From Anaerolineales bacterium (lineage in GTDB: Bacteria > Chloroflexota > Anaerolineae > Anaerolineales > UBA4823), in assembly GCA_020853835.1 (NCBI GenBank), contig JADYYC010000053.1, forward strand, positions 1 through 9,996: a stretch of 9,996 bases of DNA, given 5' to 3'. The notes under the pieces were generated by a model, which saw only the letters and a list, made by a program, of their open reading frames with translations, was not told the origin of the DNA and ran no database searches. Both the position numbers and the translations under genes were made by a program. This document shows, piece by piece, positions 1 to 6,779 of this stretch (the first letter of the stretch is position 1; every line of letters starts with the position of its first letter).

Positions 1-1947
1 CTGGCGATTTTGCTCATCCCCGCGCCTGGAATCCCGTCCGCCCTGACCGAATGCGGCCGGCGGGGCCTTAAAGCAGCCATAATCGGTTCAGGCGGTTTTC
101 GTGAAACCGGCCCGCAGGGCGCCGCCCTGGAGGAAGAATGCCTGCGCCTGGCCCGCTCGTTCGGCATGCGCCTGATCGGGCCAAACTGCATCGGCTTGAT
201 CGACACCCACCTCCCGATCGATACCACCTTTCTCCCGCCTCCCGGGCCGTTGCCGGGCGACGTGGCGTTTATCTCCCATTCGGGTGCAATTTGCGCGGCC
301 GTGATCGATTGGGCGCGCGGTCACAGCTTTGGCCTGTCGCTCCTCGTCAGCCTGGGCAACCAGGTCGATGTCAACGAGACCGACGTCCTCCAGCCGGTCG
401 CCGAAGACTCCTTCACAAAGGTGCTCACCCTGTACATCGAAGGTATACGCGATGGGCGCCGCTTCGTATCCGAAGCCGGGCGCATAACGCGGCAGAAGCC
501 AGTCATCGCCCTCAAGGTGGGGCGTTTTGCGGGGGGGCAGCGGGCTGTGGCTTCGCACACCGGCGCGCTGGCGGGCAAGGAAAGCGCCTACAACGCCGCC
601 TTTCGCCGGGCGGGAGTGATCCGCGCCGAAACCAGCGAGGAGATGTTCGATTGGGCTCGCGCCCTGGCCTGGTGCCCGCCTCCAAAGGGGCGGGATATCG
701 CCATCCTGACCAACGCGGGGGGTCCGGGCGTCACCGCCGCGGACGCCCTTGAGATGAACGGCATGCGCCTGGCAGAGTTGAGCCAGGCGACGCGCCAACA
801 ACTGGCGGACGAGCTGCCTCCGGCAGCCAGCCTCGTCAACCCGGTGGACATGCTCGCCTCCGCGTCGCCCGAACAATATGCCTCCTGCCTCGCGGTACTG
901 CTGGAGGATCCCAACGTCTATGGGGTGATGGTCATCCTTCCACCGCCGCCCATGTTCACCGCCGGGGCAGTGGCGCGGGCGATCATCCCGGTCATCCACC
1001 ACGCGGAAAAGCCGGTCGTGGTGGCGCTGATGGGTGAACGGTTGATCCAGGAAGCGGTCGAGCACCTGCGCGCCGCGCACGTTCCTGAATACCGCTTTCC
1101 CGAGCGGGCCGCCTCGGCCCTGGCCGCGCTCACCTGGCGGGCTGAATACCTCGCTCGCCCGCAACAACCGCCCCAGCCTCCCCCCGGCCTGGAAAGGGAG
1201 CGTGCGCGCCGCCTGTTTCAAGCGAACCTGGGCTCGCTTACGCAGGGGAACTGGCTGCCAGCGGAACTGCTTGAAGCGCTGCTTGCCTGCTATGGCATTC
1301 AAGCCCCTCAGTCCTACCTGGCGGTTTCGCCAGAGCAGGCGGTTGGGCAGGCGCGCCAGCTCGGCTTCCCGGTCGCCCTCAAGATCGCCTCGCCGGATAT
1401 CCCCCACAAATCCGACGTACGCGGGGTGTTGCTGAACCTTTGGGATGAGAGCGCGGTGAGGTCGGGGTTCTCCCAGGTGGTCGAAAACGCCGGTCAGGCG
1501 GCGCCGGGCGCTCAGATCGACGGGGTCAAGGTCCAAAAAATGTTCCAGGCTGGGCAAGACTTGATCCTGGGCGCCTTGCAGGACCCTCAGTTTGGCGCGC
1601 TGGTGATGTTCGGCGCCGGCGGTGTGGAGGCTGAGCAACTCAAAGACATCACCTTTGCGCTTGCCCCTATGACCGGCGAAGAGGTCGAATACATGATCGC
1701 GAACACCTGGGCGGGGCGCCGGCTCTCCGGCTATCGTGACCTGCCCGCCGCCGACCGTACCGCCGTCAGCCAGGCCCTGCTGCGCTTCAGTTTCTTTGCC
1801 GCCGATTTCCCCGAGCTGGTCGAAGTCGAGGTCAACCCTCTGCGGGCTATGCCGGAGGGGCAAGGCGCTTTTGCACTGGATTTACGAGCCCGCCTCGGTT
1901 CCAAGATAAACGGATCGTTTCCCGCCCCGCCGATCGCACCTGCCTGA
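1..1947 (+). CDS. ADP-forming acyl-CoA (acetyl-CoA) synthetase, 5' end missing
   Basis: The enzyme converts acyl-CoA + ADP + Pi to acid + CoA + ATP in the cytoplasm, the ATP-forming step of fermentative acetate or branched-chain acid formation. The frame is open from base 1, so the gene starts outside the window; the TTG at 10 is internal. Numbering from base 1, 648 residues are visible. The end of the CoA-binding domain comes first (PAPGIP, then GGFRETG and IGPNCIGL near 58-66). The CoA-ligase domains follow, with SHTGAL, whose His186 is the expected phosphorylated histidine, and NPVDM near 280. The C-terminal ATP-grasp domain (about 420-635) has HKSDVRGV and GGVEAEQLKDITFALAP. In HKSDVRGV the usual glycine after DV is Arg. 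The order is the fused alpha-beta form of the family, with no GNAT acetyltransferase domain at the C-terminus. A Pat-type lysine acetyltransferase with the GNAT domain at its N-terminus cannot be excluded because that end is missing. The family call is secure; the substrate is unknown. Confidence 0.93.
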   Translation: MAILLIPAPGIPSALTECGRRGLKAAIIGSGGFRETGPQGAALEEECLRLARSFGMRLIGPNCIGLIDTHLPIDTTFLPPPGPLPGDVAFISHSGAICAAVIDWARGHSFGLSLLVSLGNQVDVNETDVLQPVAEDSFTKVLTLYIEGIRDGRRFVSEAGRITRQKPVIALKVGRFAGGQRAVASHTGALAGKESAYNAAFRRAGVIRAETSEEMFDWARALAWCPPPKGRDIAILTNAGGPGVTAADALEMNGMRLAELSQATRQQLADELPPAASLVNPVDMLASASPEQYASCLAVLLEDPNVYGVMVILPPPPMFTAGAVARAIIPVIHHAEKPVVVALMGERLIQEAVEHLRAAHVPEYRFPERAASALAALTWRAEYLARPQQPPQPPPGLERERARRLFQANLGSLTQGNWLPAELLEALLACYGIQAPQSYLAVSPEQAVGQARQLGFPVALKIASPDIPHKSDVRGVLLNLWDESAVRSGFSQVVENAGQAAPGAQIDGVKVQKMFQAGQDLILGALQDPQFGALVMFGAGGVEAEQLKDITFALAPMTGEEVEYMIANTWAGRRLSGYRDLPAADRTAVSQALLRFSFFAADFPELVEVEVNPLRAMPEGQGAFALDLRARLGSKINGSFPAPPIAPA

Positions 1948-2001
1948 TGGTCAGAATCCCGACCGGCAAGAGGGAGGGTTGCCTCTAAAGGAGTCTTTCA
2001 A

Positions 2002-2718
2002 ATGCCGACCGGTTTTCAATACCACCCTGATATCCTCTTGCGCTTTCCACAGGTCTGCGGCGGCGCGATCCTGCTGCGGGATTTCTCCAACCGCCCATCT
2101 CCACCCGCTTTGCTCGAAACCTATCTGGCGGAACAAGGCCGCGTGCTCGGCCGGGTCGGTCAAAAGCCGCTCAGCGAGATCCCTTCCCTCGCTGCCTGGC
2201 GGGGAGCCTTTCGCCAGTTCGGGGTGGACCCAACCAAATACCGCAGCGCGGCCGAGGCGCTGCTGCGCCGCCTGACCAAAAAAGGCGATATACCCTCTAT
2301 CAACGCGCTGGTCGACCTGTGCAACCTGATCAGCATCCGTTATGCCCTGCCGGTCGCGGCTTTCGATGTGCGCCAACTCGCCGGGCCCGTGACGGTGCGC
2401 TTTGCCAGCGGGGCAGAAGCCTTCACCGCCCACGACTCGCCTGAGCCCGAGCGCCCCCCTCAAGGCGAAGTTATCTTCAGCGACGAGGCCGGTTTGGTCG
2501 TCGCACGCCGCTGGTGCTGGAAGCAATCCGTCGAGAGCACCGTCGATATGAATACCACCGCAGCCCTCGTCACCATCGAAGCGCAACATACGGGCGGCGA
2601 GGCGGACGTGCGCTCCGCGCTGAGCGATCTAAACGACCTTCTGAGCCAATACCTCGCGGGAAGCATTCGGTCGGGGGTGATCGATAGAACAACCCCCTCT
2701 TTTTTTGAAACCGGTTAG
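2002..2718 (+). CDS. B3/B4 tRNA-binding domain protein (PheRS beta-like), stand-alone
   Basis: This 238-residue protein consists almost wholly of the B3/B4 fold found in the editing region of phenylalanyl-tRNA synthetase beta chains. Residues 66-122 contain the hallmark run WRGAFRQFGVDPTKYRSA, then LLRRLTKKGDIPSINALVD and a hydrophobic stretch to FD. Residues 155-182 contain EVIFSDEAGLVVARRWCWK and the closing STVD. Stand-alone members are widespread. Trans-editing of mischarged tRNA or binding of amino acids is the usual guess but is unproven for most. The ATG at 2002 is preceded by AAAGGAG (1987-1993), a strong ribosome binding site at 8 bases. The gap from the synthetase is 54 bp, so cotranscription is likely. 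The last codons contain a hairpin and T7 tract described separately, and the stop overlaps that of the convergent M20 gene. The domain call is firm; the biological role is inference. Confidence 0.9.
   Translation: MPTGFQYHPDILLRFPQVCGGAILLRDFSNRPSPPALLETYLAEQGRVLGRVGQKPLSEIPSLAAWRGAFRQFGVDPTKYRSAAEALLRRLTKKGDIPSINALVDLCNLISIRYALPVAAFDVRQLAGPVTVRFASGAEAFTAHDSPEPERPPQGEVIFSDEAGLVVARRWCWKQSVESTVDMNTTAALVTIEAQHTGGEADVRSALSDLNDLLSQYLAGSIRSGVIDRTTPSFFETG
2673..2706 (+). terminator. Intrinsic terminator-like hairpin inside the end of the B3/B4 gene
   Basis: GGGGGT (2673-2678) pairs perfectly with ACCCCC (2692-2697) around a 13-base loop, followed at once by TC and seven Ts (2700-2706). This is the classic rho-independent layout on the + strand. 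It lies wholly inside the coding sequence: the T-tract encodes Ser233-Phe234-Phe235, and the stop codon is at 2716-2718, ten bases further on. On the other strand the hairpin is not followed by Ts, so it should not stop the M20 transcript. Because a translating ribosome would cover it, its real efficiency is uncertain. Confidence 0.6.
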
Positions 2719-3842
2719 TTTCCCATTTCCAGAAACGCCCCCTGGACTACATCGACCAACTGCCCAAGCCCCTGTGTGAGCGGCAGGGTGTGGATGTATT
2801 CGTTTACCGTGTGCGCCCCAAACCCGGTCGAGAGCCCGACCGTGATCGCCGGAAAGCCCCGGCTGAGCGGCATGTTCGCATCCGTCGATCCGATCGTGAG
2901 GTTGGGCTGGATGCCTTGCCTTTGAAGCGCGCGCTTTGCGGCTCGCACCAACGGGTGGGTCGCGGCGAGTTTTCCGGCCGGGCGGTGACCGATGATCTCC
3001 AACGCGATCTGCACCCCCGGCTTGCTGGCAGACGCCACGACTTGTTCGACCTGTTCCACCAGGTTCGCCAGCGCCCCCGCCCCTTCGGAGCGCAGATCCA
3101 GTTCCAGGTGGGCCTCCGGGGCGATGGTGTTCACGCTCGTCCCGCCGGAGATCACACCCACGTTCAACGTGGAGCGCGGTTTGGCGGGAACGCTGATGGC
3201 CGTGATCCGGGTAACCAGTTCAGCCAGCTCGTGTATCGCCGAGGGCCGCCCATAATCGACCCAGGAGTGTCCACCTCCGGTGCGCGCGGTGATGCGGTAG
3301 CGCTGCACGCCCAGCGCCCGGTGGTAGATCTGCCCCAGCGCCATTCCCTCGAGGACCAGGTACGCCAGCGCATCGCCCCCGAAACGATCGACCACCGCCC
3401 GGATGCCGCGCAGGTCGCCCAGCCCCTCCTCGCCAACGTTCGCCACGAGCCACAGGTCGCCTGGCAAACCCGGTTCGTCGCCGTGCGCCTCGCGCAGCGC
3501 CCACAGCAGGCCAAACAGCCCCGCCAGCCCGAGCGAGTTGTCGCCGATGCCGGGCCCGAAAATGCGATCCGGCTCGCGCCGCACCTGCAGGTCGGTTTCG
3601 AATGGAAAAACAGTATCGAGGTGCGCTGAAACCACGAGCGGCTTGGAGGCGCCGCGGCCCGGCAGGCGGGCAAAGACGTTCCCGAGCGCATCCATCGATA
3701 CGTCCTCCAGGCCTTCCACGATGAAGCGCTGGCGCAAGAACTCCGCCCGCTGTTCTTCTCCAAACGGCGGCGCGGGGATCTGCTGAATGGTGACCGCCAG
3801 ATCCAGCACCCGCGCGCATAAAGACAGGTCGATTTCCACCAT
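2715..3842 (-). CDS. M20-family zinc metallopeptidase (PepT/DapE-like)
   Basis: This is a cytoplasmic di-zinc hydrolase of 375 residues, of the group containing tripeptidase T, ArgE, DapE and carboxypeptidase G2. Expected metal and catalytic residues are present in order: HLDT with His74 and Asp76, GPGIGDNSLG with bridging Asp101, NVGEEGLG with catalytic Glu138 and ligand Glu139, LVLEGM with Glu165, and the late GAHTVNEYI with His344. The lid or dimerisation domain spans about 175-290 (GVQRYRITARTGGGHSW near 178-194). The open frame extends 33 codons further upstream, but that part lies inside the kinase gene and is not family-like. The ATG at 3842 fits the family N-terminus and has AAAGGTG at 3853-3847. 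The gene starts one base after the stop of the PfkB kinase gene, so the two are translationally coupled. The substrate cannot be read from sequence; a peptide or N-acyl amino acid is likely. Confidence 0.9.
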   Translation of the reverse strand: MVEIDLSLCARVLDLAVTIQQIPAPPFGEEQRAEFLRQRFIVEGLEDVSMDALGNVFARLPGRGASKPLVVSAHLDTVFPFETDLQVRREPDRIFGPGIGDNSLGLAGLFGLLWALREAHGDEPGLPGDLWLVANVGEEGLGDLRGIRAVVDRFGGDALAYLVLEGMALGQIYHRALGVQRYRITARTGGGHSWVDYGRPSAIHELAELVTRITAISVPAKPRSTLNVGVISGGTSVNTIAPEAHLELDLRSEGAGALANLVEQVEQVVASASKPGVQIALEIIGHRPAGKLAATHPLVRAAKRALQRQGIQPNLTIGSTDANMPLSRGFPAITVGLSTGFGAHTVNEYIHTLPLTQGLGQLVDVVQGAFLEMGN

Positions 3843-3843
3843 G

Positions 3844-4866
3844 CTACACCTTTCGCGCCATCTGGCGCAGCGATTCAAGCCTTGCGACGTGCAGCCCCGG
3901 CAGGGCGTCCAGCGCATAGGTCGCCAGGTTCCCCTCCACAACCAGCGAAGCCGCGATATTCCCGTACATCACCGCCTCGAGCGGATCGTAAGTCCTCCGG
4001 TAACCCGCCAGAAACCCCCCGCAGAACGCATCCCCCGCGCCGATTGGGTTGGCAAAGCGCGCCGGATAGGGAGGCACCTCCCAGCGGCTGTGGGTGGCCG
4101 CATCATAGAGCAATTGGCCGCGCGCTCCACATTTGATCACGATGATCTCGCAGCCATAAGCCGCCAGCGCCTCGGCCATTTCCCACAGGTCGTGGGTGCG
4201 GTTTTTAAAAAGCATCCGCACTTCCTCTTCCGCTGGTAAAAACGCGGTCAGGCCGGTCAGCAGGGCCGGGATATCGCCCCAATAAGCGGAGTTCATGTAT
4301 CCCGGCGAGGGATCGAGCGTAACAGTGGTGACTTCCGCCTGGCGCATCAACGCCGGCAGCAGGCTGTGCGTCAGGTAATCCAGGGGGCATAAATGAGCCG
4401 CATTGGCGTCCAGGTATTCATCAGGAATATCCGCCTGGCGCAGCGAAAAGGCCTGCATCTGGGTGCGGCTGTCGATCGAGATCCCGTTGGCAGGTTTGTA
4501 GCCTAAAAGCGCTTTGGGAAAAGGCAACCCGGCCCGCGCAAAGTGCGCAACCGGGTCGTCAAAAGAACGGGTGTAGCGGTCGATGATCGCGGTAAAAAAC
4601 CGCACATCCATCGCATAGGGCAAGATTTTCACGCCGCGCACGTCCAGCCCGCATTGCGCGAGCATGTCCAGCCAGTCTTGAGGGTAGTCCTCGCCCACCC
4701 GCGCTACGATCGCCGGGGCAGGCTGTGGCTCCCAGACCGCCAGTCCCACCGCGGCATACAGGGCGCTCCCTCCCGGGATATCCAGCAGCGGTTTGCCGTC
4801 TGGCAAGAGAACGTATTCGCGCAATAACCGCCCTAACACCAGATACCTGGGGGTGGATATGTCCAT
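3844..4866 (-). CDS. PfkB-family carbohydrate/nucleoside kinase
   Basis: This 340-residue ribokinase-fold enzyme should transfer phosphate from ATP to a sugar, nucleoside or related alcohol in the cytosol. The N-terminal PGGSALYAAVGLA (31-43) is the substrate-side Gly-Gly motif. The C-terminal NPIGAGDAFCGGFLAGY (273-289) is PfkB signature 2 with anion-hole GAG and catalytic base Asp279. ARVGEDYPQDWLDML (55-69) and the VIKCGARGQLLY strand near 243-254 fit the family. In the region of the usual NxxE magnesium motif the sequence reads LPAEEEVRMLF (210-220), with Ala212 where Asn is normal. Length is typical. The ATG at 4866 has no ribosome binding site but sits 7 bases after TATAAT, so the mRNA is probably leaderless. 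An in-frame TGA lies a few codons upstream. The next gene (M20 peptidase) follows after one base, so the two products probably serve one pathway. Substrate unknown. Confidence 0.88.
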   Translation of the reverse strand: MDISTPRYLVLGRLLREYVLLPDGKPLLDIPGGSALYAAVGLAVWEPQPAPAIVARVGEDYPQDWLDMLAQCGLDVRGVKILPYAMDVRFFTAIIDRYTRSFDDPVAHFARAGLPFPKALLGYKPANGISIDSRTQMQAFSLRQADIPDEYLDANAAHLCPLDYLTHSLLPALMRQAEVTTVTLDPSPGYMNSAYWGDIPALLTGLTAFLPAEEEVRMLFKNRTHDLWEMAEALAAYGCEIIVIKCGARGQLLYDAATHSRWEVPPYPARFANPIGAGDAFCGGFLAGYRRTYDPLEAVMYGNIAASLVVEGNLATYALDALPGLHVARLESLRQMARKV

Positions 4867-4873
4867 ACAGAAG

Positions 4874-4879
4874 ATTATA
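4874..4879 (-). promoter_or_regulatory. -10 box of a leaderless promoter for the PfkB kinase gene
   Basis: On the minus strand a perfect TATAAT reads 4879 to 4874. Seven bases (CTTCTGT) separate it from the ATG at 4866, so the expected transcription start falls on or next to the A of the start codon. No purine-rich ribosome binding site is present. The -35 side is weak: the best match, TTTACC at 4905-4900, has a 20-base spacer. A dyad of GGTTT (4889-4893) and AAACC (4903-4907) covers the -35 area and could be an operator. Confidence 0.65.
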
Positions 4880-4933
4880 CGTCAGGTTGGTTTGAAACGG
4901 GTAAACCGCGATGAGGGATCTTCAGACTGACTG

Positions 4934-5287
4934 TTATCCGGCGGCCTCTTGTGCATACAGGGCGTCGGTTTTTGCGGCCGCGATGAAATCGTTCTTGTGC
5001 AGCCCGCCGATTTTGTGGGTCCACCAGACCACTATCACTTTGCCCCATTCTGTCTGAATCAAAGGGTGGTGGCCCTCCTGCTCGGCAAGCTCGCCTACCT
5101 GATTGGTAAAGGCCAGCGCCTGGCGGAAATCCTTGAACTTGAAAGTACGTTGCAGCTTCTTGACACCTGCGTCTTCGATGATCTGCCAGCCGGGGACAGC
5201 GGGCATTAATTCTGCGATCTCGCCCTCATCGAGTGTCGGCTCGCCGCCCCGACAGGCCACACACTTCATACTCAGTAGATTATCCAT
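4934..5287 (-). CDS. Pterin-4a-carbinolamine dehydratase (4a-hydroxytetrahydrobiopterin dehydratase)
   Basis: This small cytosolic enzyme (117 residues) dehydrates 4a-hydroxytetrahydropterin so that the cofactor of aromatic amino acid hydroxylases can be recycled. Related bacterial proteins also act in other pterin or molybdopterin contexts. The active-site signature is plain: EQEGHHP with His73 and His74, then WWTHKIGGLHKND with His91 and Asp100; the 17-residue distance from His74 to His91 matches the family. The N-terminal KCVACRGGEPTLDEGEIAEL and then VPGW are the common bacterial leader of this family. The ATG at 5287 was chosen over a TTG at 5305 because GAGG (5297-5294) is 6 bases before it and the protein then begins MDNLLSMKCVACRGG. 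ATG at 5269 is an alternative. No aromatic amino acid hydroxylase gene is in the window. The neighbouring 71-residue gene ends 104 bases upstream and the kinase starts 67 bases downstream. Confidence 0.92.
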   Translation of the reverse strand: MDNLLSMKCVACRGGEPTLDEGEIAELMPAVPGWQIIEDAGVKKLQRTFKFKDFRQALAFTNQVGELAEQEGHHPLIQTEWGKVIVVWWTHKIGGLHKNDFIAAAKTDALYAQEAAG

Positions 5288-5320
5288 ACCATGCCTCGCT
5301 AACAATAAACCGTCTTTATT

Positions 5321-5341
5321 CAGCCGTTTCAGGTCCGGCTG
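5321..5341. repeat. Perfect 6-bp inverted repeat between the 71-residue gene and the dehydratase gene
   Basis: CAGCCG (5321-5326) and CGGCTG (5336-5341) are perfect inverted copies around a 9-base loop that itself contains TTTCAG. There is no T-tract on either side, so it is a poor terminator. Its position 34-54 bases upstream of the dehydratase start on the minus strand would suit an operator or a leader hairpin. Function not determinable. Confidence 0.4.
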
Positions 5342-5391
5342 TTCCCTTCACGCTTTTTGACCCCGCATATGCACTGGACTGCCAAAGATCG

Positions 5392-5607
5392 TTAAAGGTT
5401 GGCAATGCTGCGCAGCAGGCCCAGGACCAGCACCCCAATTTTTACGCCCTCACCGACGGAAAAATCGGGCGGGGTGTCATCTTCGTTTCGCTGGAGCAAT
5501 AAGTAGGTGGCGGTCACGCCGACCACGGCTCCGATAACCCCGCCAATGATCAGCGCCTTGGGTCTCCAGTCGCCCGCGGGAACGATATCGCTTTTGTTTT
5601 CACTCAT
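5392..5607 (-). CDS. Small single-span membrane protein, unassigned
   Basis: This 71-residue protein is not assigned to a named family. A short acidic and polar N-terminus (1-16) is followed by one membrane helix at about 18-38. The helix is rich in glycine with G22, G23, G26 and G30 spaced like a glycine zipper, which favours helix packing or oligomers. Then comes a charged QRNEDD patch, a short linker (TPPDFSVGEGVK), and a second hydrophobic amphipathic stretch (57-68, IGVLVLGLLRSI) that may lie along or enter the membrane. The ATG at 5607 is preceded by AAGAGGAAG (5622-5614), a good ribosome binding site, and GATAAT lies just upstream. Codon use and composition match the neighbours. I believe similar short proteins occur in related genomes, but that is memory rather than a result. 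Confidence 0.72.
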   Translation of the reverse strand: MSENKSDIVPAGDWRPKALIIGGVIGAVVGVTATYLLLQRNEDDTPPDFSVGEGVKIGVLVLGLLRSIANL

Positions 5608-5673
5608 TGGTCTCTTCCTCTTATTATCACTGTACTGACGACCCAGATGGTTCCATAGGCCTGTCTCGAATGG

Positions 5674-6126
5674 TTATTTGGAGTGGGTTGATTTCCTCGT
5701 CATTTGACGCCCCAGGGCGCGCGCCGAAGCGGAAAACGTCTTGATGCGCATAAATGGCTCAACTGCGCGATCTTCTGCCTGGCGCACATACCGCCCGATT
5801 AAAATCAACCCGTTCAATAGCTGCAGGCTGTAATACGGCAGCGCTTGAATAAGCTTCACGATCACATAGATGCTGACCGCCAGCATCGCGAGCGTGATCA
5901 ATATCATCAGCATTGCCGGTGCAATCAGCCAGATGAGCGAGATGTCCGCCCAACGGCTGGCCTCTCCGGCTTCCAGCGCCAGGGAAAAACCCGCGAGGAC
6001 CAGCAGGATCAGGCCGCCGATCGCGATTGGGAGGCTGATTTGCCAGAACACTTCCTTGCGATGCCGGGCGTGTGTGAGCGGATTGCGCTCGCGCTGCCGG
6101 TTCATTCTGCTGGGTGGGGCTTCCAT
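5674..6126 (-). CDS. Two-helix membrane protein, unassigned
   Basis: This 150-residue protein has a basic N-terminus (RMNRQRERNP, RHRK at 21-24), a membrane helix at about 28-50, a short loop with acidic residues (51-62), a second long hydrophobic helix at about 63-92, and a C-terminal tail that is amphipathic and then basic (RALGRQMTRKSTHSK). The positive ends suggest both termini are cytoplasmic. No enzymatic motif is visible and I do not recognise the family. Two starts compete. GTG at 6159 would give 161 residues and overlap the hpt stop as GTGA. ATG at 6126 has TAAAAT exactly 7 bases upstream and no ribosome binding site. I chose the ATG because the extra residues look unconserved in character and the leaderless layout recurs in this window. 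Confidence 0.75.
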   Translation of the reverse strand: MEAPPSRMNRQRERNPLTHARHRKEVFWQISLPIAIGGLILLVLAGFSLALEAGEASRWADISLIWLIAPAMLMILITLAMLAVSIYVIVKLIQALPYYSLQLLNGLILIGRYVRQAEDRAVEPFMRIKTFSASARALGRQMTRKSTHSK

Positions 6127-6133
6127 TACCGTA

Positions 6134-6139
6134 ATTTTA
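6134..6139 (-). promoter_or_regulatory. Possible -10 box for leaderless transcription of the two-helix membrane protein gene
   Basis: TAAAAT reads 6139 to 6134 on the minus strand, 7 bases before the ATG at 6126, the same geometry as at the PfkB gene. No good -35 box is seen at 16-18 bases, where the sequence falls in the hpt stop region. Weaker evidence than for the other two leaderless candidates. Confidence 0.4.
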
Positions 6140-6155
6140 ACATGGATTAGGCGAT

Positions 6156-6707
6156 TCACTTTTGTGAGCTTGCATAGGCCTCCGGTTTCAGTTCAGCGAC
6201 ATATGAGAGCGTTCGAAACCGGTCCGCAAAATCCAGCCCGTAACCCACCACCCAGACGTCTGGTATTTCGAAGCCCAGGTAGTCCAGGGTCACGTCCGCG
6301 CGGGCGCGCGTTTTGCGCACCAGGGCGCAGGTGCGCAGCGAGGCCGGAGACCGTCCTTTTAGCACCTGTTGCAGATAGGCCAGCGTGTGACCGGTATCCA
6401 CAATGTCTTCTACGATCAGAACATGCTGGTTTTCGATCGGTTCGCGCAGATCCATCAAGATCCGCACCGCGCCGGATTGGGTTGTCTTGCCATAGCTGGA
6501 GAGCGCCATGAAGTCCACCACGTGTGGGATGCTCAGCGCCCGCGTCAGGTCAGCCATAAAAATAAACGCGCCCTTTAAAATTCCCACCATGTAAAGGCGC
6601 TTGCCGCGGTAATCATTCGAGATCTGGTCGGCCAGCTCTTTTACGCGCTTTTCAATTTCTTCCGGCGTGATCAAAATCCGCTGGATATCGCCTGGTAAAT
6701 CACCCAT
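6156..6707 (-). CDS. hpt: Hypoxanthine phosphoribosyltransferase
   Basis: This cytosolic purine-salvage enzyme couples hypoxanthine or guanine with PRPP to give IMP or GMP plus pyrophosphate. The 183-residue length is typical. Residues in order: VGILKGAFIFMADL (41-54) with the LKG pyrophosphate loop at 44-46; SYGKTTQSG (71-79), the flexible catalytic loop; VLIVEDIVDTGHTL (96-109), the PRPP-binding motif with Glu100 and Asp101; and VGYGLDFADRFR (154-165), the conserved base-binding and metal region. The ATG at 6707 was chosen because GAGGAG lies about 10 bases upstream and the protein then begins like family members. A TTG at 6803 would add 32 residues without family character. The stop TGA overlaps a possible GTG start of the next gene (GTGA), so hpt and the membrane protein gene may be coupled. 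It is the first gene of the minus-strand run. Confidence 0.95.
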   Translation of the reverse strand: MGDLPGDIQRILITPEEIEKRVKELADQISNDYRGKRLYMVGILKGAFIFMADLTRALSIPHVVDFMALSSYGKTTQSGAVRILMDLREPIENQHVLIVEDIVDTGHTLAYLQQVLKGRSPASLRTCALVRKTRARADVTLDYLGFEIPDVWVVGYGLDFADRFRTLSYVAELKPEAYASSQK

Positions 6708-6779
6708 CGCACATACTCTCCTCGAAGCGAAGATATGGGAATGGGACTTTCTGGATCCTGCAAGAATTTCTTTGCAATC

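Noticed and set aside
88..1863. A 591-codon open frame on the minus strand opposite the acyl-CoA synthetase gene
   Set aside because: Its translation is rich in Arg, Gly, His and Gln with no domain motif, as expected for the shadow frame of a GC-rich gene; the plus-strand frame has clear catalytic motifs.
2790..3629. A 279-codon plus-strand frame opposite the M20 peptidase gene
   Set aside because: Low-complexity Arg-rich product, no motif, and the opposite strand encodes a full set of M20 metal ligands.
3843..3941. N-terminal extension of the M20 peptidase by 33 codons
   Set aside because: The extension lies inside the kinase gene, has Trp/Arg/Cys-rich shadow composition, and a ribosome binding site precedes the ATG at 3842.
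5321..5341. Inverted repeat as an intrinsic terminator of the 71-residue gene
   Set aside because: There is no T-tract after the stem on the minus strand, so it was kept only as a repeat of unknown role.
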